This document shows, piece by piece, positions 47,434 through 57,375 of a stretch of 64,000 bases of DNA. Position 1 is the stretch's first letter. Each line of letters begins with the position of its first letter. Origin of the DNA: Auriscalpium vulgare (lineage: Eukaryota > Basidiomycota > Agaricomycetes > Russulales > Auriscalpiaceae). Made by a program: the position numbers and the translations under genes. The DNA lies in assembly GCA_019915015.1 (NCBI GenBank), contig JAHBBC010000006.1:1116001-1180000 (forward strand), given 5' to 3'. The notes beneath the pieces are model-generated. The model saw only the letters and a program-made list of their open reading frames with translations. It was not told the origin of the DNA and did not search any database.

Positions 47434-49067
47434 TCAGTTCAGCGATATCTCCTCTGTCTCTCCGACGTCCTCTTCCCCATCATCTGCGTGACCTGATATC
47501 TCCTTCTCTACAGGTGGCGGAGGCGGAACTTCAACGACGGACGCCGCCACGCCGCCCACTGCTGACAGGCCTGCTTCCTCCACACCATCCTCGTCAACTG
47601 AGTATCCTGCCGGGCCCGGATTCGGAGCAGTTGATCTCTCCGCGGTGCTCGCCAAAGGCGAACTACGCTCTTCAGTCGGCTTGGAAGGCGGGAACTTGAA
47701 TTCACGGTCCATGGTGCCGTGCCGTGAGCGACGCTGCGAGCTCTTCCGAACCTTCGTAGACTGGGCAACGTCCTCTTCATCCTCCCCCTCTTCTTCTGGC
47801 GTGGGCGCAAATGTCGTTCTAGACTGCGTTTCTGCGCTGCTAGGAGACGTGGGGACCGGTGGAGATGTCGGTGTTCGCACGGGTGGAGGCATGGACGCGC
47901 GATTAGCGGCCTTCGAGGCGTGTGCTTCCCGAGGAAGTGACGCTTGCGACATCGACTGCGGTCGAGAAAAGGGCGCAGAATTGATCGGCGTAGACGGTGT
48001 GGTGCCCAGATAGTATCCAGCGATGGGTACCATCCTGTCAGATGCTAGTCAGTCACGGGTCACACTGCAACAGTTTGCATACGCACTTCTTATCGGCATG
48101 GCATGCCATTATCCAGTGTGGCTGTACCACAGGTATACTGAGCTGCAAGGCTCTCTGATACTCCACGCCAGGACCGGTGCTGATGCTCCCGGATACCTGC
48201 GCCCCCGTCGGCGTCGCCGCGGGTGTAGTGCACACAAAATGTGTCGTATCGATTTGGATCTTGTCGCTCCACTTCGCGCGCATCTCCTGCAGCGCAAGTT
48301 TGGCATTCTCCAGTAGCACCGCGTCTTGCACATTTCCGAAGCACACGGAGATGCCTGACGTGTCGGTCATGGTGTGAGTACGGACGCGTATCAAGTTCGA
48401 CTGGAAGGTGCCAGCGGTAGTCCGAAGGACGAGGCGGAAGGTATACTCGGTGTTAATGTCGAGCCCGGACAACTTTGTAGACGTGTTTTGCAGGGGGGAG
48501 GGTATTGATGCAAGGCGCACGCCGTTCTTGTAGATGTCGAGAGAGCGCAGAGAGGCGGTGGCGAGGTCCAGTGGAGGCCATTCAATGGTGACAGAGGTCT
48601 GTGTAACATTTCTGAGCTGGAAACGTCATGCGAAAGGTGGGAGGCAACGTGAGCATGTCAATTATGGCTAACAGTATCGTACGAACGCACCTTGACCTCT
48701 GGAGGATTGGGCACACTGCACCCGAATGTTTCCAGTATGCTACCCTGAAGCTCCCAGAAATCATGGTCCCTCTTCCGCTCCTCTTCAACATTCTGAGTGA
48801 CCGAGATGTTCACTATGGACCCGGTTGTTGCACCAGGCGGAAGCAGGAGGGAAGGAAACTCGATGAGGTGTGCACGCTCTCCGAGGAGGATCTGTGATTT
48901 GAATCAATTAATATATATGAGCATATGGACTCAGAAGAACACGTACGGCCATGCCAGCATCTAGGAGAAGTCGCGTTGGATTAGTTATAAACAACGAATG
49001 CTTCCGGCAAGCACGCACCGAGCTTTCCAACTGTGAACGTATAGCTATCAGGTGATTTAAGCGCCAT
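47434..49067 (-). CDS. CHS5: Chs5, exomer coat component (chitin synthase export)
   Basis: Chs5 is the scaffold of the exomer complex, which carries chitin synthase and other cargo from the trans-Golgi to the cell surface. The start MALKSPDSYTFTVGKLDAGM is the conserved dimerisation region, followed by ILLGERAHLIEFPSLLLPPG and ATTGSIVNISVTQNVEEE. The fibronectin III domain is VTIEWPPLDLATASLRSLDI ... TEYTFRLVLRTTAGTFQSNL. A BRCT domain follows: TDTSGISVCFGNV, LQEMRAKWSDKIQIDTTHFV, QLSIPVVQPHWIMACHADKK. The C-terminal 190 residues are disordered, Pro/Ser-rich, with acidic patches, ending EISLN. About seven exons; domain order and spacing equal the yeast protein's conserved half. The reading frame is intact throughout. 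Confidence 0.95.
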
Positions 49068-49327
49068 GATATAACCAGAGATAGTAAGTCTATGCGATCA
49101 TAAAATAAGTGTGCAGCAGTTTGAAGGTCTGAGGGCAGGCAGAAGGAGTACTTGACCAAGATGGGAGCAAAAGCCTGAGTGCCGAGACGCGCGCGTCGAC
49201 GCAACCACGTCGCGAGTGTACAAGTTTCTCACGCATCCGACGAGTTCATGATGTCGATGTACCCAGCTCGCTCGTCCGAGTCACTGCGATATACAGCTGG
49301 TCACCAGTCTTCTCCTGGCCCTCGTCC

Positions 49328-49464
49328 AACTTCCTTCCCTCGAGGTCGCCGTTCCTACTTCGCCACCGAAGAGGCAGGTACACGCACTACCGTTGGCGAA
49401 CCACAGTACTACCCCGACATCACCCGCGGCCCCAAGGGATGCTGGCGTGGTTGAAGAGCTGATG
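49328..49464 (+). pseudogene. Tyrosinase 3'-end remnant, copy 1 (frameshifted)
   Basis: This 137-bp segment is a diverged duplicate of 50040-50177. Both contain the run aacttccttccctcgaggtc near the start, both encode a C-terminal ITRGxKGxW motif, and both continue into ttgaagagctgatg after the stop codon. Copy 1 has a 4-bp deletion relative to copy 2 just after the LPSLEVAV codons. The LPSLEV frame and the ITRG frame are therefore no longer joined. No upstream tyrosinase sequence was found; Chs5 starts about 260 bp away on the other strand. Confidence 0.65.
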
Positions 49465-49563
49465 CGTCGTGAGGGAGTCTACTAGTAGTTCGCGAGGTAT
49501 GATTATGCGGAAGCAGCGGGAGCCAATAATACTCAGGAGACCTTCAAATACTCGCACCCTGAC

Positions 49564-50167
49564 TTGAGAACTCCTCTCATCATCGCCATGATCGTGAACC
49601 AGCCTTACAGTGGCACCGATTTTCCCGGCGCAAATAGTCTCAGATCCACGAATGTTTGGTTGACGACCCGTCGATGGTTCGCACGCATTGCGTTCCAGCT
49701 TGACATGAGTGCCGAGGTACTGCTGTTCCTCGGCGCTGTGCCAGAGGACCCTCGGTCCTTCTCCCCGTCCTGCGTGGGTTCACACGGCGCGTACCTGAAT
49801 TTCGGGGTACAAGACAATTACAATCGCTTGGTGGGGGCAGAGGAGGTCCCGGACATCGACTACGTGGATCTCAACGACGGCATTCTCCAGCACTCGGGTA
49901 TGGGCTCGTATGAGCCGGTCGTCGTTGTGCCGTACTTGCAGCGCGAGCTGTCATGGCGCGTGCGAAAGGTATGTGCTGTGGTTCATATTTGAGCTTCCAT
50001 GGGCTAGGCTTTGTCAACAGGTGGACCGCACTGTCGTCGAACTTCCTTCCCTCGAGGTCGCCGTCTTTTCTCAGCTCGCCAGCGAGGAGACAGGTACATA
50101 CCGCGCTGTCAACCACGGCGAACCACACGACATCACCCGCGGCCGCAAGGGAGGTTGGTGTGATTGA
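49564..50167 (+). pseudogene. Tyrosinase C-terminal domain fragment, copy 2
   Basis: The open frame encodes the C-terminal part of a basidiomycete tyrosinase. Key stretches are RRWFARIAFQLDMSAEVLLF with LGAVPEDPRSF, SPSCVGSHGAYLNF, DLNDGILQHSGMGSYEPVVV with PYLQRELSWRVRK, then after a normal-looking intron VDRTVVELPSLEVAVFSQLA and HDITRGRKGGW. These correspond to the FLGxVPEDP, VGxH and 'YL..L.W.V....G..V' elements of the lid domain. The catalytic core with its copper-binding histidines is entirely absent upstream, where copy 1 and the divergent Chs5 gene lie. I therefore call it a truncated pseudogene, though this piece itself has no stop. Tyrosinases oxidise phenols and make melanin. Confidence 0.72.
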
Positions 50168-50839
50168 AGAGCTGATGTTGTGAAGGAGGTGAGATCCCTG
50201 TCTGATTCGCGAGCTATAATCCAATTAGTTACCGTGTGTATTCTTCAGAGCCTTGTCGCTCAATTATTAAATTTCTCGCTTTTTACCTGAGCTTCGCGTC
50301 TAGACAGCTCGCGACAGCTCGCAACAGAAAATGGTTGAGCGACCTTGGAAGTGTTCGTGACCAATATACGGCATCCTGTGTGAGAAATGCGAAACCTACA
50401 TGAGGTTACCTTGGCGTTGTTACTCGCTCTTGAGCATATTAAGACGGAAATACCAGTAATATGTAGGGTGGCGGCGTGTATGATGACATGAGTCGGGATC
50501 CATAAAATCAACTGTAATCATGATACGGCTACAGTACTCACTAGAAACGCGCCCTAGGGGCCGTAACCTTGCTCCGATGCAGGATCGCTGAGGCTCACTG
50601 ACCTCGCGCAGTCACAGGTGGTGCTCGAGCGCGCAAATAGAAGCAAATGTACGCAAACAAGACCATATATCCATTGTGCCTGGAACACTTATGACCGGGG
50701 GGAGAGACCTTGGCGAGCAAGGTAATCGACACGGCGCGAGTAACAATTGAACTGGCGACATGTCAGGGAAACAAGTCTCCCGCTGAACCGTACGACATAC
50801 CTGTCAGTCTGGCCTGCTGTATGATTGATCTCCAAACAG
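50168..50839. other. Intergenic region between tyrosinase remnant and CDK8 3' end
   Basis: No gene recognised in 672 bp. It has the 3' flank of the tyrosinase remnant and of CDK8, which converge. The sequence is locally AT-rich around 50220-50290. Confidence 0.5.
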
Positions 50840-52294
50840 TCAAGCAAGCCTACCCTTCTTTCTCGGATGCCCACCTCCACTCAAGCTTGCAAAGCTTCCC
50901 GCGCTTCCGTGGGTCTGCGACTGCAGATGAGCTTGCTGCGAGAACTGCCCCGCGGGAAGTGCCTGTGTCGCCTGCGCAGGCATCATCGACGGAGCATCGT
51001 CATGCGAGATTCGCCGCCGAGGAGGCAACTGCGCATCCGAGGTCGTATCGAACACGCTGCCCCCAGATCGTCAGCATGACCACAAAGCGTAGATGTGTTG
51101 TGCGCACTTCATGGTAGGCAGAGGCTCCTCGTGGAACCATTTGTGCAGCAGGGCCTCTCGTGCGTTGAGACGCTTGTCCGGGTCGTAGGCAAAGAGCTGG
51201 TTGAGAAGCTCGTATCCCGAGTTGGAAGGGAGGCGGTTGCGACACCATTCGTACAGTCGATTGGGATATGTATCAAGGCGCTTCACATTCGCGTACTCGG
51301 GCATGCTCCTGATGCCAGGCCAGTCGCGCTCTTTGCACGCATGTCAGAGATAGGACGTTCCTTTAGTCGAAGGGGAGTCAAGACCGCATACCTTCAGGCG
51401 TTCCAAGCACCTCTAGGATCTTCAACAGTTGGTCCTTTTGGAACGGCACGTTCTTCTTCGAGTCCAGCTTAGCTTCGTCTCCCTTGAAGATTGGCCTAAG
51501 ACTAGCCAGCTCCGCTAGGACACAGCCGACCGCCCAGCAATCCACCGCCTTGTGGTAGTGCTTCGCGCCCATGAGGAGCTCTGGGGCACGGTACCAGATC
51601 GTGACGACCACCTTATCGCCGGCAAAGAGAGGCTGGAGAGGTTGATATGTAATACGCGCGAGTCCAAGGTCACCAATCTTGACGACGCCTTTGGAGGTGA
51701 TGAGGATGTTGGCCGGCTTGAGGTCACGATGAAGGATATGACAATTGTGCAGGTAAAGGAGCCCGTTGAGGAGCTGGTATGTCAACGACTTGAGCAACGC
51801 AGCGGGTATGGATGTTCGCAGCGTCTGTGAGTAGTGGTGGATGACTTGCTGATGGCTCGAGTGAGTTTCCCGGCAGGCCATGCAGCGAACAGGCACTGAC
51901 GAGGAAGTCGTGTTCTGCATATTCAAAGACCATGTAAATGGACTTATCCTCTAGGATGACCTCCCTCAAAGCGACTATATTCACATGGGAAATTTCTCTG
52001 TTCAGCTGGGCGCCGTGAGCATGGCCACGAAACAAGCCCGACATAAGCATGCTCACTCACCGCGATCTCTCGAATGGCACTCTGGCTGATCCCCGTGTAC
52101 GTCACGACATCTCCTTCCTTGTCAGGTTTGAATTTCTTGATAGCCCATAGCTCATCCTTCACATTCTTCGTATTCGCCTTGTACACGCGGCCGTACGTGC
52201 CAGAGGAGATGAACCCGACAATATCGTACTTCGTCGTTACGTTGATGTGTGCTGTGTCGCGCTTTGCGCGATACACACGCATGGGGTCGTCCAT
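50840..52294 (-). CDS. SSN3: Mediator cyclin-dependent kinase CDK8 (Ssn3/Srb10)
   Basis: This is the kinase of the Mediator CDK8 module, which regulates RNA polymerase II transcription. It starts [20 protein letters not shown], then the glycine loop [13 protein letters not shown] and catalytic lysine in [14 protein letters not shown]. The cyclin-binding helix region is [14 protein letters not shown]. Further landmarks are [29 protein letters not shown] (HRDLKPAN), [10 protein letters not shown] in the DFG position, and [20 protein letters not shown]. The C-lobe has [20 protein letters not shown] and [14 protein letters not shown] Gln/Ser-rich tail ends KKGRLA. As in other CDK8 kinases the activation loop lacks the usual T-loop threonine. 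About six exons; it is divergent from the HDAC gene by 285 bp. Confidence 0.94.
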
Positions 52295-52579
52295 GGCTGG
52301 CGGCGCGCGGCGCTTTGTCTCCGAAGAGACAAGACGGGGCCCCAGGATAGCGAAAGGGCCACAGGGAGAAAGGGCGGTCGCGAAATCCAGCCGGCGGAGG
52401 GTTCTACTCTTGCCGGCGCTTTCCGGGCCGCCGGGCCGCCGAGCACCTTCAGCCTCGCCATTCCCTCTTCTTCTGCACCACCCTCCTGGCTGTCCAGAAC
52501 ACAGCAGACGCCCCCATTCATCTCCTCCTCGATCTCCACTGCATACCCTTCCACTCTTTTTTTTACATCCCCAGGAGCT
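52295..52579. promoter_or_regulatory. Bidirectional promoter region, CDK8 and HDAC
   Basis: The 285 bp between the two start codons must drive both a Mediator kinase and a histone deacetylase. It contains a T-run (52555-52563) close to the HDAC ATG and a GC-rich CDK8-proximal half. No TATA box is evident for either gene. Confidence 0.45.
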
Positions 52580-54608
52580 ATGTCGCGGCGTCGCGTCTCC
52601 TACTACTACGACCGTGAGCATCATCCGAGACAACTAGAGCCAGACGTTGCTGACCGTACTCACAGCCGACGTGGGCGGCTACTCATATGGACTCGGCCAC
52701 CCCATGAAGCCTCTGCGGATGCGAATCACCCATGAACTCGTCACCGCGTACGATATGCTCCCGAAAATGGAGGTCCTGGTGCGTGCCGTCCGCGGTGTCC
52801 TACCCAGCACGATCCTCACGATTGTGTCTAACTGCAGAGGGCCCCACGCGCTACACCCGAAGTCATGTCATCATTCCACACTGACGAGTATGTGCACTTC
52901 CTGGCGAGGGTGACCCCAGAAACATCGGAGGAGCTCACGTACCAAGGGACACGCTGTGAGTAGCCACAGTGAACTGCGCGGTTGTCCATCTAATGGGCAC
53001 ACTTCTAGTCCTCGTTGGCGACGATAACCCCGGGTTTGAGGGCGTATTCGAGTTCTGCTCTATCTCAGCGGGTGGCTCCATAGGCGCGTCCCTCTCGTTT
53101 GCCTCTTTCCCTACACGCGCTCACATGTCATTTCGCAGCCGCTGCGAAGCGCATCACATCCGGAGCGGCCGACATCGCGATCAACTGGGCCGGCGGTCTG
53201 CACCACGCGAAGAAACGTGAGGCGTCCGGCTTCTGCTACATCAACGACATCGTGCTTGGCATTCTCGAGCTCCTGCGCACGTTCCCCCGCGTGCTCTACA
53301 TCGACATCGACTGCCACCACGGAGACGGCGTCGAAGAGGCGTTTTACACGACGAACCGCGTGATGACGTGCAGCTTCCACAAGTTCGGCGAGTATTTCCC
53401 GGGCACGGGAACGCAGGAGGACAGAGGGCGGGGGAAGGGAAGGGGGTATGCTGTCAACGTCCCACTGAAGGACGGGCTAAGTGACGAGTCGTTCAGGAGT
53501 CTGTTCGGACCCGTACGTTTTATTGGACAATTTGCGAGCGGGGCTGACAGAATTTGCAGGTCATCCAGCGCTGTATCGATGTGTTCCAGCCCAATGCGAT
53601 CGTTCTGCAATGCGGCTCGGACTCCCTCGCAGGCGACAAGCTCGGCTGCTTCAACGTGACGATGCAAGGCCACGCGCACTGCGTGCAGTTTGTGCGCAGC
53701 CTGAACATTCCATTTATCCTGCTCGGCGGCGGCGGGTACACGGTCAAGAACGCGTCGCGAACGTGGGCGTACGAGACCGCGTGCGCGCTCGGCATCGAGA
53801 AGGACATCAACCTGAACCTGCCATGGAACGAGTTCTTTGACTGGTTTGGGCCGCGATACAGGCTCGAGGTGGCCGAAAACAATATGGAGGATATGAATGT
53901 GAAGGACAGGTCGCTGGAGAGGGTTAGGTGAGCAAACGAATTGCGGATCAGTTGCGGACAGACGGGGCTGATTGCGTGTAGGGATCTGGCACTCCAGCAA
54001 ATATCGGAGCTGCAGTCAGCGCCTTCCGTCGGTCTGCACGACGTTCCGCGCGAGAGCGTAGGGCAGCATCTTGGGCTTCACCGCGATGAGGCTGAGTCGA
54101 GGGACGAGCTGGACGACCGCTTAGCACGTGCGCACATATCCTTTCTTGCCATGATGCAATCTCCCAAACTCCCCCATATCCAGAACACGCGCGCTTTGTG
54201 TACCAGCTCCAAGAAGCCGAAGCCCCCGAACCCGGCTCCGACGACTCGGAGGACTTCGACTCGCACCGCTACGACTCAGACGACTCTTCGTCCTCCCGCC
54301 GGCGGCGCACACGCCCGCAGCGCTCGCGCGGCAAGAAGCGCATGAGCATCATGTCGAACGACTGGTACGAGGTGCCGCCGCTGAACCACTTTGGGTACTA
54401 CGAGAACGGCGAGGAGCACGAGCACGACGGCGTCGCCGCAGCGCGCCCGCGGTTCTTCGACAGTGGGCTTCGCTGGGACCCAGATGCACGGAAGGCGGTG
54501 GTAAATCGGGAGTTTGGGGTGAGTATCAGGGATCTCATGGAGCGTGGCGGGATGAGTAATGGATTAGGCGATGAGATGGATGTTGAGGAGGATGTTGTCG
54601 AGGAATAG
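52580..54608 (+). CDS. Class I histone deacetylase (RPD3-like)
   Basis: This zinc-dependent deacetylase starts [20 protein letters not shown] with [20 protein letters not shown] (exon 1-2). Active-site elements are complete: [20 protein letters not shown] (His-His dyad), [20 protein letters not shown] (metal Asp/His), [36 protein letters not shown] (second metal Asp), and [20 protein letters not shown] (catalytic Tyr). The core is about 400 residues, followed by a disordered Asp/Ser/Arg-rich tail and a 100-residue C-terminal block [20 protein letters not shown]. This extension is longer than in yeast Rpd3. Nine or so exons; the one after AGGSI has a GC donor (53084). The best fit is RPD3/HDAC1, with HOS2 less likely, judged on [10 protein letters not shown] and the ELVTAYDML start. 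Confidence 0.93.
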
Positions 54609-54857
54609 TTTGTACATGGTTCTGTGGATCGATGCTTCTTTCTTCCAGTAGCGTTAGTTGTGATCTGTTGCATATGTATTGCTAGCCGGGTATCACTCGT
54701 AACTTACGCGTCGTGTAGTTGACTTGCTGTCACGCTCACGTGCCACCGTAACGTCGCGTTTGGACTTTTTGCTTCCGAGATCTGAGGCCACTTTGCTGTC
54801 CAGATATCTACTTCTCAGTCCCGCCTCTCTTCGCCCTCCCGCGCACAGCCAGCAAAC

Positions 54858-56397
54858 ATGCCGACCGCCTACGAGCTCCAGCGCGAGGCCAACATCGCGC
54901 GCAACATGGCGCTCCTCAAGTCGCTCGCGATCGCCAGCGGCGGCGCCGAGTTCCTCGGCATGGCCCCCAAGACCACCCCCAAGCCTGCCAAAAAGCCCAA
55001 AAGCAAGAAGCGCAAGACTCCCCCGCCGTCGGACGGCACGGACAGCGAAGCCGACGTCGCGCCGCGCAAGGTGCGCGTCGTAGAGCCCGAGGGCGGGCTG
55101 CGCAGGAGCTCGCGCGTCGCGGGCAAGACCGTCGACTACGCTGCGGACGACGTGGGCCCGGGCGCGGGGCGTGTTCCGAAGATTGTGGTGACGAAGGTGG
55201 GCCCGGACCACGATCGGGAGCCGAGCAGGGCGAATAAGAGGGTGCATGACCCGTGGGTGTGCCGTTGATGCGTTGCTGCGATGGGGTGTTGAAGGAATGC
55301 CATAGGAAAACGTTTGGGGCGATACCGGGGGTGCCGGTGGGGACGTGGTGGGAGATGAGGTGAGCACTGGGCACTGCCTGGATGGTATTTTGCTGACATT
55401 GGGTGCTTGCGTACAGGGAGCACTGCAGCAACGATGCTGTCCATGCGTATGTTTATTCAACTTATTCAACTTCAGAACATTTGTTGACTTGCATCTTTCC
55501 TGAACGTTGTCATAGCCCATGGGTCGCAGGAATTTCGGGCTCTCCACAAGGCGCTTTTTCGATCGCGCTCTCTGGAGGTTACGAAGACGATGTGGATCTG
55601 GGGGACGTTTTGTGCGTCTATTTTACTATCGAGATTGCATATGTTCTAATTTCTTTCTTGCAGTACTTTCACGGGTTCTGGTGCGAACTGTCACATATCT
55701 ATAATTGCGCTATCCAACTGTCAGTCAACTAGGCGGACGCGACTTGAAGGGGACGAAAAATGCGCCAAAGAATGTCAGTAAGCGTCTGCATGCTGCGTGG
55801 ACTAGCTGACATCCGCGATGTTGTAGCTGCGCACCGCACCGCAGAGCTCGGACCAGACCTTCGAGAATGCCTTTAACAAGGCGCTCAAGGTACGTTTCGT
55901 GCGCTCTCCCAACTGCACGCAGGCTTATATCTCCGGCAGGTGTCTTCCGAGACGCAGAAGCCTGTGCGTGTGATTCGCGGGTTCAAGTTGAAGTCGCCCT
56001 TCGCCCCAGCCGAGGGATATCGGTACGATGGGCTCTACACCGTCGAGAAGGCAGGTGTATGCTCTCGCACCTTGCTATGTCCGCGGCTGACTTCTTCGCA
56101 GGCGTGGAGGGAAAGAGGGCTTGGAGGTTTCCTCGTGTGCAAGTATGCCTTCAAGGTGGGCAGGCTGGCGTGCTTCTCTACATGTGCGCGCTAATTCCCC
56201 TTCAGCGTATGCCCGGCCAAGAGCCCCTGCTTCCGACGGCGGAGAGGCAGGATGACGAAGAGGATGATAGCGAGGGTGAAGAGGAGAACGTGTCTCCAAA
56301 GCCGGAGGTCGGGGAGAGCGATGTCAAACAGGAGAGGTTCGGAGCGGCAAAGGAGGAGGAAGACATTGAATCAGCTCCAACGGTCTCCAAAGGATGA
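54858..56397 (+). CDS. SRA/YDG domain protein (5-methylcytosine reader type)
   Basis: This is a stand-alone SRA (SET- and RING-associated) protein. The N terminus MPTAYELQREANIARNMALL leads into a basic, disordered Lys/Pro tract (KPAKKPKSKKRKTP) typical of nuclear proteins. After an intron, the SRA fold follows: TFGAIPGVPVGTWWEMREHC, SNDAVHAPWVAGISGSPQGA and FSIALSGGYEDDVDLGDVFT with FTGSGGRDLKGTKNAPKN. Then come LRTAPQSSDQTFENAFNKAL, PVRVIRGFKLKSPFAPAEGY, RYDGLYTVEKAAWRERGLGG and FLVCKYAFKRMPGQEP. The base-flipping pocket residues (GYEDDVD, GSGGRD, EGYRYDG) are all present. The tail is acidic (DDEEDDSEGEEENV). No RING, PHD or SET domain is present, unlike UHRF1 or plant SUVH proteins. It sits just downstream of a class I HDAC on the same strand. 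About eight exons. Confidence 0.92.
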
Positions 56398-57375
56398 AGA
56401 CGCGCGAATTGCAGTGCTCCAAGGCACGGCCCTCGATCGGCACATCGACGGAGGCCGACGCGGTGGTTCCCGATCGGCCACAGTTCTCATTCATATCTTC
56501 GTTCCGACTACTTGTTTGTTTGCTGACTTGTTTCTTGCGATATCTGGTCCTGTCATGATCATCATAGCATACCTGTGCATATTGTATACTCACCATCCAT
56601 CTTGCTCTGATTTATTTGCTTCTGCTTGTCTGGTTGGCGCGCTGACGAATATAAACACGGCGTCCGTTCATCGTATCTTTGCGCCTGGGTCCTATTATTT
56701 CTCCCGCTCCCTCCCTCTGAGCCTAGGCCTCGTACTGTGCACGCCGGCACACACGATGCCGAGCCCGTGCCGCCATCCTGAGCCAAACAACGCGCAAACA
56801 ACACGTCGTCTCTCACTTATACCGCGGCCTCTCGACTTGTTTCTGGAGCTCCCTTTCCCTCACACCACCACCTCACTCACACACACGCACCGCCATGCCC
56901 TCAAGACTCGTCCCCTCATCTAGCTTTCGCGTGTCGCCATCGGCTGATTCGAGCAACGTCGATGGTGTATCTACCAGTGCTCATCCCTCATCTTGACTTC
57001 CCAGGTATCCGCGCCGCGCCTGGTGCTGAGCGCTGAGAGCCTTGCAAGTTGGATATATGCGCTTCAGGTGAGCTCTGTATGTCTCTTTGCTGGCGCTGTA
57101 TCCTGTTACTCACCTCTTCGTGAGGTGTTATCGTCGCGTCGCGATCACGTGGTGGTGCGAGTGGACCGGTGGCGTGATAAGCGGCCCAGACATCTGGCGG
57201 GAAGCTGGTGCTCGACGCTCGGCCGATTCGAGAACAACTTGGCCCCGACCCATTTTTCTTCGTTATCTTAGCGCTTCCCATCTCCCAGGACTGCCAGCTT
57301 CTCGTATATAGACCGAGGTGAGCTTCCTTTGATGCCTGTCGGTCCCGCCTCACCGCTTCCCCGACGTTCTCCGCC
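56398..57375. other. Intergenic region upstream of the purine permease
   Basis: This 978-bp region has the 3' flank of the SRA gene and the permease promoter. Within 250 bp of the permease ATG are three HGATAR matches, at 57128-57133 (reverse strand CGATAA), 57175-57180 (TGATAA) and 57263-57268 (reverse strand AGATAA). A plus-strand open frame at 56252-56923 runs out of the SRA gene and does not look coding. Confidence 0.45.

Noticed and set aside
54693..55547. Minus-strand open frame of 284 codons over the SRA gene start
   Set aside because: It is antisense to a GC-rich, unambiguous SRA exon and has a low-complexity Arg/His-rich translation.
56252..56923. Plus-strand open frame of 223 codons starting within the SRA gene
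   Set aside because: It is in a different frame from the SRA coding exon and its translation is low complexity without motifs.
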